From contig CALNHX010007488.1 in the NCBI GenBank assembly GCA_940337035.1, positions 1 through 64,000 of the forward strand: a stretch of DNA of 64,000 bases, read 5' to 3'. Made by a program: the position numbers and the translations under genes. Shown piece by piece: positions 1-12,460 of this stretch (its first letter is position 1; every line of letters starts with the position of its first letter). The notes under the pieces are model-generated. The model did not search any database. It was given only the letters and a program-made list of their open reading frames with translations, and was not told the DNA's origin. This stretch comes from Agriotes lineatus (lineage: Eukaryota; Arthropoda; Insecta; Coleoptera; Elateridae).

Positions 1-1035
1 AAATCTTTAAAAAGTGGTCTAAAGTTCTTATTCTAAATTTCATTGTGAAAGGAATAAAAATGGGGTAAAAGTAAAAAGAAGTTAAAAAAGAGGTTAAAGT
101 TATTGATGTTTTTCCGTGTGTCCAGATTAGAATAAAATAGAAGGATTTCGAAATTCCATCTCCAAGTGATGGAAACTGGTATGTTGCTACAATTTATGAA
201 TACAACATTTAATAAGTACATTTATTATTTATTATACTAAACCTATAGTTTTATGAATGTATATAAGGAGAACGACAATTACATACACATTTCCAGGGGA
301 TACGTGAAGCATAAAAGGGTTATGGAGAACTTTCTTTGGAAGAATATTGTTTCCTTTTTACCTACAATATTGTTTTGCAGTGTTTGTTAGTTTAGCGCAT
401 TGAGTGAGAGACGAGGGGAGCATTCTAGAATTCGTTTAGGATTTAGAAGAAAAAACATTTGTAGTCCGTACGAAGAACGGGTATCTTGCTAGTCATTTAT
501 AAAAATTAGTTCGAAATTCCAAGTGTAGGTAACTATTTGCTACAGGAACGTTCTACTACACCTTATCCTACCTATGGAATTGCAAGGAGTTAACTTTCAA
601 TAGATTGTAATGTTATATATTGTTATAGTATTGACTTTACTGTGTAAGCCAATATTATAATAATATCTAATAGACTACTAAATTATTCCTATCTATTAAC
701 TTCAAAATACTTTAAATAAAATATTTGTCCTAATATTTTAATTTATTTCTTTGGTTAGCTTAGGTTATAACAAACATCTTATCTTAGGAGGGTACTTGCG
801 TTAGAAAATTCTATCAAAATAATTGTACAAAATGTTTGGTTATTCACAAGTTATTTCAGAATGATTTTAAATCTTTCAACTGTCACTGTCAACTTACTAA
901 TGTTGAATTATGAATTATTTTTCCTAAAAAAGGATGGATTAATAGACGTCATTAATTAACTGTTTTTGTGATTTTGACGTTTTGATAATATTTTGCATGG
1001 AGGTTAGTTGTATTAATCAAATTTTTCCCCACAAA
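1..1035. other. AT-rich stretch, no gene seen
   Basis: Low-complexity AT-rich sequence. The only reading frame of note is a 62-codon minus-strand frame near the left edge with biased, low-complexity composition; I see no splice-site, domain or promoter support for it. Confidence 0.6.
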
Positions 1036-1039
1036 AAAA

Positions 1040-1200
1040 GATTTGCGGTCAACGAAAAAATTGTGTAATCAACTCGTTTGTTAATGGGCGATTAATAATC
1101 TTAACTATTAAAGGCACTCACTCGCTATCGCACGTTCGTGCTTTAAAGAGTTTCGATTATTAATCCCCTTCATTAACACACTTGTTGGTTAAATAACTAT
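1040..1200. repeat. Palindromic repeat related to the foldback arms
   Basis: The sequence runs from an AACTCGTTTGTTAATGGGCG motif through GATTAATAATC to a mirrored GATTATTAATC and CATTAACACACTTG, so it folds on itself. The same palindromic block (GATTAATAATCGAGACATTT and its mirror, with a GC-richer loop containing CTCGCTCGC-like sequence) lies in both arms of the foldback element, near 15,620-15,740 and 17,660-17,790. This copy has diverged and lacks the tandem 15-bp array. It is either a separate small hairpin element that was captured by the foldback element, or a remnant of it. Confidence 0.6.
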
Positions 1201-4200
1201 TACTATAGCAATCCTCAATTTTTAACATAATGTTTTAAACTAACATCCTGATTACTTTTTATTACATCTGGACATTTTCTTAATTAATCTGACAAATTCC
1301 AAGTAAATTATTTAAATATTAATTCAGCTTATGACTTTCATATTGTTTTAGACTATCTTATAGTTTGTTCTAATTATTTACCTTTTAATTATAAATTGCT
1401 CTCTGTTAACTTCAATAACCATTCATTTTTAATTCAAATATAATAATTTTAATTCCTTTTTTTATAAATTATTTTGTATAGCTATTCTATTCTAATTTTT
1501 GATTTATTTCAGCCTTGTACTTATAATAATTAGATAGTTTTTCTATCCAAAATAACTTCCTATCTGGTAATTTATTTTTTTAACAATAGATCGGCAGTCC
1601 TGGTCTGCAACTATCACAATATACTATATCTCACCATGAAGCATGGGCCTGTTAAGGTTCTATCCACACCTATTCCCGGAAATGTCGGGATTACGAGTAT
1701 CTTCAAAGTTATTAAAGTGTAGGCTATTTTTAATCGACTTATAATAATGTAACAATAAACAGCGTATAGAAATATTTATTGGCTTTTTAATTACTTCCAA
1801 CATCTTGAAGACTTTATGAAAAAGTACTTGGACTGATTTATAAAAAATGGCATGTATATTTAGAGAATTCAAAAGGCATTTAAACGCTTTTTCTAAAGCG
1901 GATGCGCCTTGGCCAGAGCTCGAATACGTTTAGGCCACAAGAACAGGGGTTGTGTATATAATCAGCCACAGAGGAAATAAAACGTGCATTGGGTTTTACG
2001 AATGACTGCATAACAATAAAAACAACCACGTGAAAACCTACTATTTAAATAGGCACTAAATAAACAGAGATGTTGATTTTGGTTGGTTTTAAACTTGTGG
2101 ACAAGTGGAGCATGAAAGCTGAATTTGAAATTTAACTGCGAAATTATGAGTTAATTAATATCTAAGTACTGTGGAAGAAGCGTGTACAATTGCGTTAAAG
2201 GTGTTGATGTCATGAGTAAATACAAGTCTGATGTAAAGGTTCAAGACTTCAAGATAAGATAACGTGTTTATGGACATTTGCGCTTACAAGAAATTATAAA
2301 CTTCGACGAGTCGGCGTTAGATTTTTCTTGGAATAAATTTAGAAAAGACTTGTACAAATCGTTTACAAGGATCACTTGAAAATATTTCCCACAGTTTACA
2401 ACTTACTGTTATCTTGTGATACTCTATCACTTTCCCAAATTTCTTTTGAATGTATAAATAACACAATTCCGTGACAACTCTTCCAGGGCTATGATAGTGT
2501 ATGCCTTTGGCAATTTCACTTAAGGATTTGCTGATCAAACCACTTAACAAATGTAAATAGATAAAAAATATTGCTGCTACTTATTAATTGTTTGTCTACC
2601 GGGCAATACAAGATATTTTCGTTGAATGATTCATTCTCATTTTATTTCACGATAGTAGAACACAGCATTGTAGGTAGTGCTTAGAAAGCCAAAGAAAAAA
2701 CTAGTTGTTTTCGGATAGGTAAAATGTATTTCTTAGCATGTCTGAAATAAAAATAAGTAGTTCAATGACTATACTTTTATAAGGAGAATTTGGAATTTAG
2801 GAAGTACTCATAGCATTTTTATTTCTTAAAGCTATTGTAGTAGACATAGAGATACAGTAAAATCGGGCGTAAAATTCAAAGTAACACTTTCGTCCTGTAA
2901 CGCAATAATATTGTACAAAAACGAAATTTATGTATTATGTTAAATATTACTGTACTTTCTAGCTATGACACAAAACCTTGAATATAAACGATGTATTTTA
3001 ATAAATATCCTAAATACTAATGAACTATACCATCCGTCACCTTGATTAAACATAAGAAAACTATACGATTTTTCAGTTGTTCGAGATGCATTTAGAGTAA
3101 AGCACGAAAACAGTTTGAAGTACTAAATTAAAAGAAATTTTACCCAGTGTTCGTAAAGAAACGAAATGCAGAAATAATTAAAGAAGCAACTAGAAATGAA
3201 AATATACTGTTGGAAAGCTCACTAGTTGGATCAAGGAGTTAAAATTTAAATTCAATAAATTAAAATCAGCCACGTTAACTTCAAAAATGCCGAATAAAAC
3301 GACACCACTGCAAAATATCTAGACATGACAATAGATAAAAACCGAGATTAAAACAAAGGAGAAGAACTATAGGTACCTAAAATTCAGAACTATTACTACA
3401 TAACGAGCTATTAATGTACAAGAAATAATCATCAGTTTCAACTATAGAGATGGAGGAAGTACTGCACGATAATATTACGATAGATCATTCGAAATTCGCA
3501 AAGAACTTGCGAGGAAATTCGTTTTTTGAAATTCCACAGCTCTTTCTCCTTCGTTACACTTTTTTCCATTTTTCTTTATTATGGAAAGGCATAATAATTA
3601 ATGTGGTTGAATATATAAAGGAATTATTCACAAGATAGAATACATGAAAATATATTGCTATGATATTCCATTGTACGTTAAACATTCTAACAAGTTAAAG
3701 GTAATGTGTATTAACAAAGTTCATTTGCTAAAGAAAAATCGACAACAGAAAGAGATTTCCTTGTCGTAAGATTTATCGATCATTGTAAATAGCCACAGTT
3801 AGGGCACACAATTGTTTCCAAAGTAAGATTTAAGAGATTCTTATAATATAATAACCAATTAACTCATAGTAATTTAAGATAAGCACACATGCAAAGTGCG
3901 TCCTATATAACATCAATTGCGATTCGAGGCATTTGCATGGTTTGCCGACAAAAGAGGTGGGGTACGTTTGGCAAAACCAAGCTAAAATACACTTGTAAAT
4001 CCCATTTTTTGGCCACACAAAGAGCCAGCAAACAATTAGAGCTACATGTTAGCTTGTGAACACAGAATAAGACATTTCCAACAAAGTTTTGTGCGTTACT
4101 CTGTACATCGAAGTGTGATGATAAAAAACTAAATGCAAGTGTAGTTACGTTTTAAACAAAATATGTAAAATCGGGTCACAACCAGAAATGATACACTCGG

Positions 4201-4975
4201 AGTACTGGAAAAGCAGATGAGGCCGTTATTGTACACTGGAAGCCGTTGTTGGAGATGGCGTGAGTTCAGATGGAAGCTGAGGTAGTTGACAACACTAAAT
4301 TGGGTCCACGTCTGCAGATTCTAAGGGAAGCAGCTGAGGAGCATGTGTATGTCTATAATTAGAGGCCTGCACCCAAAGAAAGTTGAATATTGTACACATG
4401 AAGGCTACAAATTTAAGTAATAGTGAAGTTAGAGCTATTGCGAAGTGGTTATTACCGGGTGTACTATATGAAGGAGTCCTTACAAATTGCAACACAAGAC
4501 ATACTTGGAGAGGGTATTGTTGGAAATATTAAAACCTTCTACCATTGGCAGAGCTGTTACACTTTCCGAATCCGTGAGAAATTGCAGATGCAGGGGTCAC
4601 GCTTAGCTATGCTTTTTATCTCCGTTAAGAAAATTTGCCCTGGTAGATAACGTTCGCACACTTACAGCAAGGCTGTGAAACCACTTTTGCGGCAGTACAT
4701 CTAGGGTTGGTGTGGGGCGTAGCCCTGTGTATGCTAAACTCGCTTCGATATGTCACGAGCGTGGAGAGATGTGGTTTTCGGTACATTAGTACTTCGAAAT
4801 GCTCTGAAGACCATAGTATAATTAATTTTATGTTTAGATCTATATAATTAATTCATTCATCTTTTCAAATTAGCGATAGATAATTGTTCATTCTATTTTC
4901 CGCATCACTTGGCAATTTTTAATAAACTGACGTCAATTTCGGCCAATTAGTTGCTTTGGTATCTTTGTTTTATCA
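1201..4975. other. Stretch without a supported gene
   Basis: Short open frames of 60-77 codons occur on both strands (for example 1,660-1,872 and 2,317-2,550 on the minus strand, 3,450-3,638 and 4,423-4,650 on the plus strand). None carries a recognisable motif, splice sites or unusual composition, and their lengths fit chance. Around 4,190-4,780 the sequence is less AT-rich and looks single-copy within the window, but I cannot assign it. Confidence 0.5.
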
Positions 4976-4978
4976 AGC

Positions 4979-4986
4979 GTATAAAT
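4979..4986 (+). promoter_or_regulatory. Possible TATA box
   Basis: TATAAATA followed by a GC-richer 90 bp rich in short inverted motifs. A start would be expected about 30 bp downstream, near TTTCATGGC, which is a weak initiator match. A second TATTTAAGCG with AATAAAAG follows near 5,553-5,575, so the interval could also be a degraded LTR. No transcript or coding frame is evident, so this is only a candidate. Confidence 0.25.
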
Positions 4987-4989
4987 AGA

Positions 4990-7900
4990 TGCAACGCCGA
5001 ACTTTCATGGCTTTGCTAGATTTTTCAGCGGGAAACTTTCGCCCGTCCGAGTCCAGTTTTAGACTTTAACTCATTTGTTTTTCTGACGTATTTTGTCATT
5101 TTGTTTTGTAAATCAGTCGTGCAAATAAATAGTTGTCAATTGTGTACCGTGCTTTTCCACAAGTTTGGTGCTGGCGTGTTCTGCTTTATAGAAATTTACA
5201 CAGTGTCTTTCAAGGAAGTTGTTTTTGGACGAGATTCGGCATCGGCTATCTTGGGATATTTAACAATAGTGGCGCGCGCTTGCAGAGCGCAGGAGGTTAC
5301 AAGACAGTGGCGTACGAGCAAAAATGTTGAAAAAGTTATTCTGTGCCAAGTGTTCAATTATTTTCCGTTAAATTTCATTGCAATGTTGAGCTCTACAGTA
5401 ATAATAATAATTAAGCTAGCAAAAACGGGAGTTTCAAAAGGTCAATAAGTAAAACAAAGTTTTCCCATTTCGACCCTTAATAATTATAGTAATGTTTGGC
5501 TTCCATGAACCCACGAACTCATATTTTGTAATGTGTTACATTTTATGAACCCTGAGTTGCTATTTAAGCGTAAAATAAAAGTCTCTTAAAATTTCTTGCG
5601 TGTAAAAAAATCGCTAGGTGTGCTCATAACAAATTAATTTTTCTTGCAAAGGCAGGTACAAACATAAATTCAAAATGCAACGGGTATCTGATATTAGTAA
5701 ATTAAAAAATTAATTCAATGTTTGATTAGAATATCATGGCAGAACTTTATGTCGTCCAAAACGTGTGCAATTAGCGTATTCCATAGCAATATATACCATG
5801 ATTTAAAAAAATAAAAATTGACGTCATTTCATTTGAAACAGGAAGTTAAAATGCAACAGTCATACAGGATGTAAGTAGCTATACTTTCCTCTATTACTTT
5901 TGATGGTAAGAATTATTGTTATTTTTCATATAATTGTGATATTGGCTTGGACTACCTGAGGCATATATTTTTAAACGATGAAACTGTAATGTGGGTCGCG
6001 ATTGGGTGGTTTGAGCCTTAACCGAAGGCAGGGCAAGGTATTTTGTTACTCTAGGGATATATAATTTTAGGTGATTAACTGAAAAGGTAAAATATTTTTG
6101 TTCTAGCAAGTTTTTTACTTTTAAATTTGCTGAGTTTGTTGGTGAGCCCTCACTGTCTTTTATAGTTTTTTTTAGAAGAATATATCATTAACGATACGAT
6201 TTTTAATTCAAAAATGTCATGCCATGATATATGTGAGTATATGAAATACATATGCCTTACAGTTATTTATTACCAAAATTACTTTCCACATAAGATTGCT
6301 TAAATCTTTTTTCTCAAGTATCAGATTGGCTTAACCTAACATAGTTATGATTATGTACTTCTTCATTTTAATAATTTACCCTGTGCATCAATTATTTTCT
6401 GCTAAATATATTTGAATACTAGCTCATTTAATAGTTTTTACAACATGAAATCGTTTACTCAAGTTGGGACATGCATTTACAATTATTCTAGATTTTTAAT
6501 TACATTTGTCGTTCAAACTCTATTGGTAATGCGAATTTCCTTCATATAAAGTGTACGTTTACAGTTCACTCAATCTTGTAACTCAACAGCTCTTATGAAT
6601 ATCACTTCTGTGCTTATTTCAGGTAATTATTAATTAGGAATTACACATTTTAATTTATTTTTAATAAATCCTTCCTTTCAGAAGCATTTCTTGCCATCCT
6701 TCTATATATCGTATATATCATTACCTTTTAAAAACTATCTCTAAAAACAAATCACAGCAGTTAGGTAGTTCTCTGCTACAGCCAATTCACAAGCTCTAAG
6801 CAGTTACAGCAACTTTCTCCATTTACTTCACATTCTCTAATACTAACACTCCATTATTTCGTATATGGGAATTAACAATAACACATTTTTTTATTTGAAA
6901 TAGCACTTTAATTGGAAAATTATTCAATCTCATTCGATTGAATAAGTACTACTAATTTATTTTTACATTTTAAATATGTGTGTAATTTCTTTTAACAAAA
7001 ATTACAGGGTGTTTGTTATTTTTAATTACTAAAACATTCCTAGCACCTAGTCAAGTTACATAGTATTTCTAGTATCTGTTAAAATTTTGACTTTTATTAA
7101 TTAAATTTGACATTACGTATTACATTTATTAAATTATCTTTTTAAATATAAAAACACAAATCTTCTCCATAAATACTTCATAACTTTCAACAACGCCCGC
7201 AAATCCACACAATATCGCTCTCCTCTTCACATCCAAAGGTCCATATCTCAAAACTGCATCCTTCTGCTGCAACTAAATTCCATTTTAACAGTTTTATGTA
7301 TTTCTTTTCTAATGTTTTATACAAGTGCTTTAATTACAGGTCATCCAGCTGTTGGCACATGCCTTATTTCTTTACTAATCGACCTACCGTTTTGAGAATT
7401 AACAGAAAGTAAATTGACTTATTGTCAATTCCAACGAAAAGAAACTGTGTAATTTTAGTTCCCAATTAGATTTCCATTGTTAGCTTTCTATCAATCATAA
7501 GCGTCATCACATAGCCATACTTATATGATACTAACTTGACCCGCCTATAATTAGAGGAACTTTTAGTCTTTCTCGTTCTGCTCTTTTAAGCCTTGCTTCC
7601 ACGCTGAGTGGTGCACCTACTTTTGGGGTTCGTTTTCAGTCTACCCTCTGCACCATCCATCTTTGGTAAATTGTTCAATCTGCTTTTATTAACTATTTGG
7701 ATCAGCTGCTGTATTAAAATGAACAAATGGGCGCTGAAGGAATCAAACCCGATCGGGGACGAAGTAAGTCTGATCGGTGACATATTAATTCAATAATAGT
7801 TAGTTGGGGAGTATTGTCTACAAATTCCCTCAGGGAAAATTAATTAAATTTATATAATTTAACGTTAAATATCTCCTATTAATAATTTTCATTTTTAATA

Positions 7901-8128
7901 AAACTCGTTTAAGTGTTAAACTTATTGCAGTAAATAATAAGATGTAGTAATTCAATTTACATTTTAAATGCGCTGTAAATAAATTACAATATAAGACAAT
8001 TCATTAGCCAAATAGCAAATAATTTGAATTCACAATCAACAGTGTGGCGAATAAGAAATAATGCACAATAGGTATTTGTCGAACACTACACCTTGATTAT
8101 AATATCCGTCACTTAAACTTTTGTATTG
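4990..8128. other. Stretch without a supported gene
   Basis: A 115-codon plus-strand frame at 5,101-5,448 overlaps a second frame and shows no known domain; I treat it as chance. 5,450-8,128 is AT-rich, low-complexity sequence with no structure I can name. Confidence 0.5.
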
Positions 8129-8246
8129 AGTTTAACACACCTCCAACTAAGCTCAGCGGTAGTTCAATTAATGGCGGCAGTCGAAGGAGGGGTGGAGGCA
8201 TTACCCTTGGCTATACTGACGATTGACTGGAGTAAAGTTTAATACG

Positions 8247-8252
8247 TTTATT
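8247..8252 (-). terminator. Poly(A) signal of copy A
   Basis: AATAAA on the minus strand, about 1.0 kb downstream of the TATA box at 9,243-9,250. Copy B has the signal in the matching position. Confidence 0.45.
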
Positions 8253-8317
8253 GGCTTGGAATATATACAATTAAATTAACTCTTAAATCTAAAGAAAAGA
8301 AAATATAAAAAGCTATG

Positions 8318-8989
8318 TTAGGCTCGGGCGCCGGTGCCGGGCTCGTCGATGGGGTGGGCTTTCCTGGCGGCAAGAGGCGGGATACGCAGCCTCGCCTTGG
8401 ACCTGGTCCTCAGGGGGGTGGACCGGAGCAAGGCTCGTGACGTGCGCCGGGGGCGATCTCGTAGGGGCGTCGAGCGGGACTGGGGGTTCTTTCTTGGGAG
8501 TAGCGGGCTCTTGTCGACCTCTCGGGGGCTGCGGCTGGAGCGGGGCGTCGTCCGGGTGCTGGCTCGGGTTTCTGAAGGGGGAGTCCGTGACGTGGCCGTT
8601 CTTCGGCAGCGGGGGCCGCAATGGGGGTGCTGTCGGCGCAGGTGGACCGCCACAGAGCTTCTATTTCGGCCTCCTCGGCGTCCGTTAGGCTCGGTCATTT
8701 GGCCGGCGGCGAAAAAGGGCGAATGCAGCGTCCCGAATCTGCTGTACCACGGGGCTTCTCCGGGGGGTAACCACTTCCGGGTCGCTATCATCCGCGGTGT
8801 CGTCTGGATCCGGGGTCGGTGGCCTAGTTGGAGTGGGGACCATTCCCGTGAGCCAACGCTCGTCCCGGTAAGGGTAGGAAAGGAGCAGCTCTTGGTACCG
8901 GGGTCGGGCGACCTGGGCCAGAGGAGAATTCGGGGGCGTCTTGGGGACGGGCCGAACGGCTCCTGGAGGCGGCAGTTTCTGCAACACAA
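8318..8989 (-). other. GC-rich centre of copy A, coding status doubtful
   Basis: A GC-rich block in an AT-rich region is open on both strands and in several frames at once (frames of about 220 codons on each strand). The minus-strand translations are rich in Pro, Arg and Ser with no known domain. Because stop codons are AT-rich, long frames here are expected by chance. It sits downstream of the element's TATA box, so it is probably transcribed, but I do not call a protein. Confidence 0.45.
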
Positions 8990-9242
8990 GGCTCGTTGAA
9001 TGCGGCGGCGCAGGACTAAACCTCCACGGGGTCGGGACTGGGCTTACTCTGTAGACCTGGGGGTGTCCATGGCTTGCGGACTGGCTGGTCCCGGAGCTGA
9101 GTTGGCTGCGGAATCGTCCTAGAAGCTGAATTGGCTGCGCGCTGATCCTGGAGCTGAATTGGTTGCTGGTGGACTAGGAGCTGGGCGCTGTGTTTAGTTC
9201 GACTCGGAGATGTTGAGTGTCTTCCTGTTAAAAAGGCCCGTC

Positions 9243-9292
9243 TATTTAAAGGAGCCCCGTTCTTTGTTTGGTGCCTTCTCGACACCCATTGG
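9243..9292 (-). promoter_or_regulatory. CCAAT and TATA boxes of copy A
   Basis: On the minus strand CCAAT (9,288-9,292) precedes TTTAAATA (9,243-9,250). The 45-bp offset between the two boxes is exactly the same in copy B, although the sequence between them has diverged. That is the pattern expected of a retained RNA polymerase II promoter. Confidence 0.55.
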
Positions 9293-10204
9293 TCCAAGGA
9301 GGAGGGATGACTGCCTGTTTTTTGATGGATTTAAAATTCCGGGTTTAATTCAGCGGCGCGATAAATTAGTGACTTAATAGTCGTTGTAATTGACGGCAGC
9401 TGAAACGCTGATCAAATTGGTATTAAATTCGATGGGTTTGGCTGCTCAATTCGCGGCGCGAATTAATGTTTCCAGGTCCTGCGTTTGTCAAAACGTAGGT
9501 GTTTTTGAGCTTGCGCTTCGAATTTGGTTGTAATTTAGCGTGCTTCCTGGTTTCATTACATGAGCTTTAATTTTCTCTGTTTTTTGATACTAAACAACCC
9601 TGGGTGCGATTTTTCCTGTCGCCAATTTAATTTAATTTTAATGTTGCGATATTAGTCCGATAGACCGGCCTTTGTCCCAGTTTTTCGTTTTTCCGGACGT
9701 CTTTGTTGAACTTTCGCCTCTCTTTGATCTCTTGCCGAAATCTGGGCGATTTTTAGCTGTATTGCTTGCACTTTGGGGCTGTTCCGGATGATGGTTAGTG
9801 GTGGCGCACTCGGCTCCTGGACATGCTATCAACTTGGGATTGCTTTCACTGGATGGCGGTTAATTTAACCTTTTGATAGACACCGAACATGTATGGTTTA
9901 ATTGGGGCGCATTATTTGTTAGGAGCGTTTTTCTAAAATCCTTAATATGTTTCATTCACGGCGGATTTTCCCTTTTTTTCCGGCCGGGGCTCGTGCTAGG
10001 GATTTATTGGGGGGCTGTAACGGGGTGCTTCTAAACTAGGTTGCTGGTTATAATTTTAATTAGGGTATTTTAGCAAGGTTTTTGACATTTTTCCAGGATT
10101 GTGACGGTTGGGAAACAGATGTGCCTCTTGTTTGTTCCGCCGTCGTCTATCTGGCGACTTAATTTTCTTTGTTATCACAATCTGTTTACCGGTTTATATC
10201 AAGT

Positions 10205-11090
10205 TAATTGAGCATATTGATTTCTAAAATAAGATAATTTGGTTCAGTAAATGTAAATTCAGCAATTCAATAAAATGTAACACATTAAAAATCGTAAATC
10301 TTAATATCAGCAGTCAGACATGTTTCCATTAGAATATTCGAGCTGAAATGTTACGTGATGGCATTCTTGACCCATTTATGAAAAAGAAAATTTGAATTGA
10401 GAGTGCTAATTTGTTGAGGATTTAGTTTCTGGTCTATGTTCAAAGCGTTGCTTTAGCACAGTTGCAACAGCTATAAATAGAATATGCGACAATTCCCTAT
10501 GAAATAGTTCGTCCGAACATTATCCAAATAAATTGATAGGTACTAATAGAGTCGTGGACAGGGACATACTGGCAAGGCAAAGGCCCGATGGGACTTCGCG
10601 CTATAAGGCCTGTGTTGGTTTGCAAATACCTGGGTACTTATCTAACAATGGTATTATACAGAAAGTGGGTACCAAAAAATCGTTTATTATTAGTCGGAAA
10701 TCGCGCCTTAAAGAAGCTACAGCCCTTAAAAGTGTAACAATTTTATTTAACTAAAATAATACTACTCCTAATACAATTTTGATGTAATTTGGCATATCTA
10801 CGCGATTTTGCGTGCTAAATTAAAGTGATACTTTTAGAAAGGTTTATGTATAAGACCCACAAGTCGTAATTTATGGAAGGTCGGGGGAGGGGGGGGGTGT
10901 TCTATATTGCAGCCTTGTACCTAGAGTCGAAGTGTTCGTCAGTTATAGTTGGACATTCGAAAAACTCTTGTTTGAAATCACTGCGAACAGCGTAAATAGT
11001 TTTACCTCTTTTTAATCTGTTTGCAATGGTCAACATTATGAGAATTTTCTTCAAAATAATTGTAGATACTCTTGAATGAAGTATCAATAG
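10205..11090. other. Spacer between the LTR-like copies
   Basis: AT-rich, with a run of G near 10,885-10,900. A 73-codon plus-strand frame at 10,533-10,754 has no recognisable motif. I see no retroviral-type gag or pol remnant that would make the two copies the ends of one element. Confidence 0.5.
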
Positions 11091-11098
11091 AACAAATA

Positions 11099-11222
11099 CA
11101 AATCCTCTACTATTTTATACACGATGGTGCTTCATCTCACTTTGCCCAAGGGGTTAGAACATTACTTGAACCACATTTTTGGATAGTAGAACATCAGGCA
11201 ATTTCCATAATTTTCCTTTGAT
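11099..11222 (+). pseudogene. Transposase DDE fragment (Tc1/mariner-like)
   Basis: A short plus-strand frame reads YYFIHDGASSHFAQGVRTLL. The HDGAxxHFxxxVRxxL pattern surrounds the second catalytic Asp in IS630/Tc1/mariner-type transposases, which usually read HDGAPxHF and are followed by a region ending in PWPxxSPDL; that following part is missing here. Nothing upstream or downstream reads as the rest of the enzyme. It is a relic of about 35-40 codons. The identification rests on this one motif. Confidence 0.5.
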
Positions 11223-11335
11223 GTAACTTCATACCCCTAAATTCAACTGTTTTTTAGAAATGCTTATTTTAGCATAAAAACAATTTAAGCCCTTTAAAAG
11301 CCTTGATTTCAAAAGATAACCAACAAATGACATTA
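11190..11335 (-). repeat. Inverted repeat partner of 14,150-14,310
   Basis: The stretch around TTCATACCCCTAAATTCAAC, then TGTTTTTTAGA and CATAAAAACAA, matches the reverse complement of 14,150-14,310 with scattered changes. The pair brackets LTR-like copy B. It adjoins the transposase fragment at 11,099-11,222, so it may be a terminal part of that element. Confidence 0.55.
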
Positions 11336-11606
11336 TACTGCAAATACAAACACTTCTAACTCTTCGAAAACAAGAACGAATCAGGTTTAGATAATAGAAA
11401 TTCAGCCACTACTGAAACTAGAAAGAACAAACACGAAAATGCCATTGCATTTAGAGCGAGAAAATGAAGTATCAGACGAAAACCCATTAAAAGTATAACA
11501 CGCCTCGGTTTATAGCTCAGCGGTAGGGTTACTTTAATGGCGTCGGTTTCGGAAGAGGAGGGTGGGCGTTACCCTCAGCTAGACACTGGATTTGATTGGA
11601 ACAAAG

Positions 11607-11612
11607 TTTATT
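11607..11612 (-). terminator. Poly(A) signal of copy B
   Basis: AATAAA on the minus strand (in AATAAACTTTGTTCCAATC), at the position matching the copy A signal. Confidence 0.45.
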
Positions 11613-11717
11613 ATATTTACACTACTAACTAGCATACAGATAAGCTTATAACTAGGTAACATATATGTACAGAAAAAGAAAATAGCGGATTGGCATCCGC
11701 AGTTGGAAGCTGGTGTG

Positions 11718-12460
11718 GTCCTTCGGAGGCGGTGCCGGCGGCTTCCTCCTGCGGTTGCAGCGGCGGCGGTGGCGACTGGCGACGGGGCGGCGGGCTGAGA
11801 GCAGCGGCGGCGGCAACGTCGGCGGCAGTGCTGATCTCCTTGGCGGAGGCGGCGGCTGGCGGCTTGCTTCTGCGGTTGCAGCGGCGGCGGTGGCGACTGG
11901 CGACGGGGCGGCGGGCTGTGAGCAGCGGCGGCGGCAACGTCGGCGGCAGTGCTGATCTCCTTGGCGGAGGCGGCGGCTGGCGGCTTCTTTCTGCGGTTGC
12001 ACGGCGGCGGTGGCGACTGGCGACGGGGCGGCGGGCTGTGAGCAGCGGCGGCGGCAGCGTCGGCGGCAGTGCTGATCTCCTTGGCGGAGGCGGCGGCTGG
12101 CGGCTTCCTTCTGCGGTTGCAGCGGCGGCGGTGGCGACTGGCGACGGGGCGGCGGGCTGAGAGCAGCGGCGGCGGCAACGTCGGCGGCAGTGCTGATCTC
12201 CTTGGCGGAGGCGGCGGCTGGCGGCTTCCTTCTGCGGTTGCAGCGGCGGCGGTGGCGACTGGCGACGGGGCGGCGGGCTGAGAGCAGCGGCGGCGGCAAC
12301 GTCGGCGGCAGTGCTGATCTCCTTGGCGGAGGCGGCGGCTGGCGGCTTCCTTCTGCGGTTGCAGCGGCGGCGGTGGCGACTGGCGACGGGGCGGCGGGCT
12401 GAGAACAGCGGCGGCGGCAACGTCGGCGGCAGTGCTGATCTCCTCGGCGGAGACGGCGGT
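11718..12460. repeat. 121-bp GC-rich minisatellite, about six units
   Basis: The marker GCTGATCTCC recurs at 11,830, 11,951, 12,071, 12,192, 12,313 and 12,434, giving spacings of 121, 120, 121, 121 and 121 bp. Units are nearly identical. Because 121 is not a multiple of three, each unit shifts the reading frame by one, and the frames stay open because the unit is so GC-rich. This yields overlapping frames of 200-300 codons on the minus strand and several 70-80 codon frames on the plus strand that are frame-rotated versions of the same repeat. They should not be annotated as proteins. Copy A lacks this expansion. Confidence 0.9.

Larger units (their letters stand above)
8129..10204 (-). mobile_element. 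LTR-like element, copy A
   Basis: Read on the minus strand, this block begins ACTTGATATAAACCGG and ends GTGTTAAACT. It is colinear with copy B (11,492-13,835) over its whole length: shared blocks include the two ends, CCGTTACAG with AATAAATC nearby, a CCAAT box 45 bp upstream of TTTAAATAG, a GC-rich centre, an AATAAA near the 3' end, and a conserved CTCAGCGGTAG close to the terminus. Promoter, transcribed middle and poly(A) signal in that order fit the U3-R-U5 plan of a long terminal repeat, so this may be a solo LTR. The terminal dinucleotides are not the usual TG and CA, no clear target duplication was found, and no gag-pol is nearby, so another class of retroelement remains possible. The copies differ at many positions, so they are not the paired LTRs of one recent insertion. 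Confidence 0.5.

Noticed and set aside
5101..5448. 115-codon plus-strand frame
   Set aside because: An overlapping frame covers the same bases, there is no recognised domain, and the composition fits a chance frame.
7728..7770. tRNA B-box-like GGTTTGATTCC on the minus strand
   Set aside because: One mismatch to the B box, no A box at proper distance and no cloverleaf pairing.
8318..8999. Frames of more than 220 codons on both strands
   Set aside because: The GC-rich block lacks AT-rich stop codons on either strand; composition is low-complexity and no domain is visible.
11510..11530. tRNA A-box-like TAGCTCAGCGGTAG
   Set aside because: No B box follows at tRNA or SINE distance. The motif is conserved in both LTR-like copies and is better treated as part of that element.
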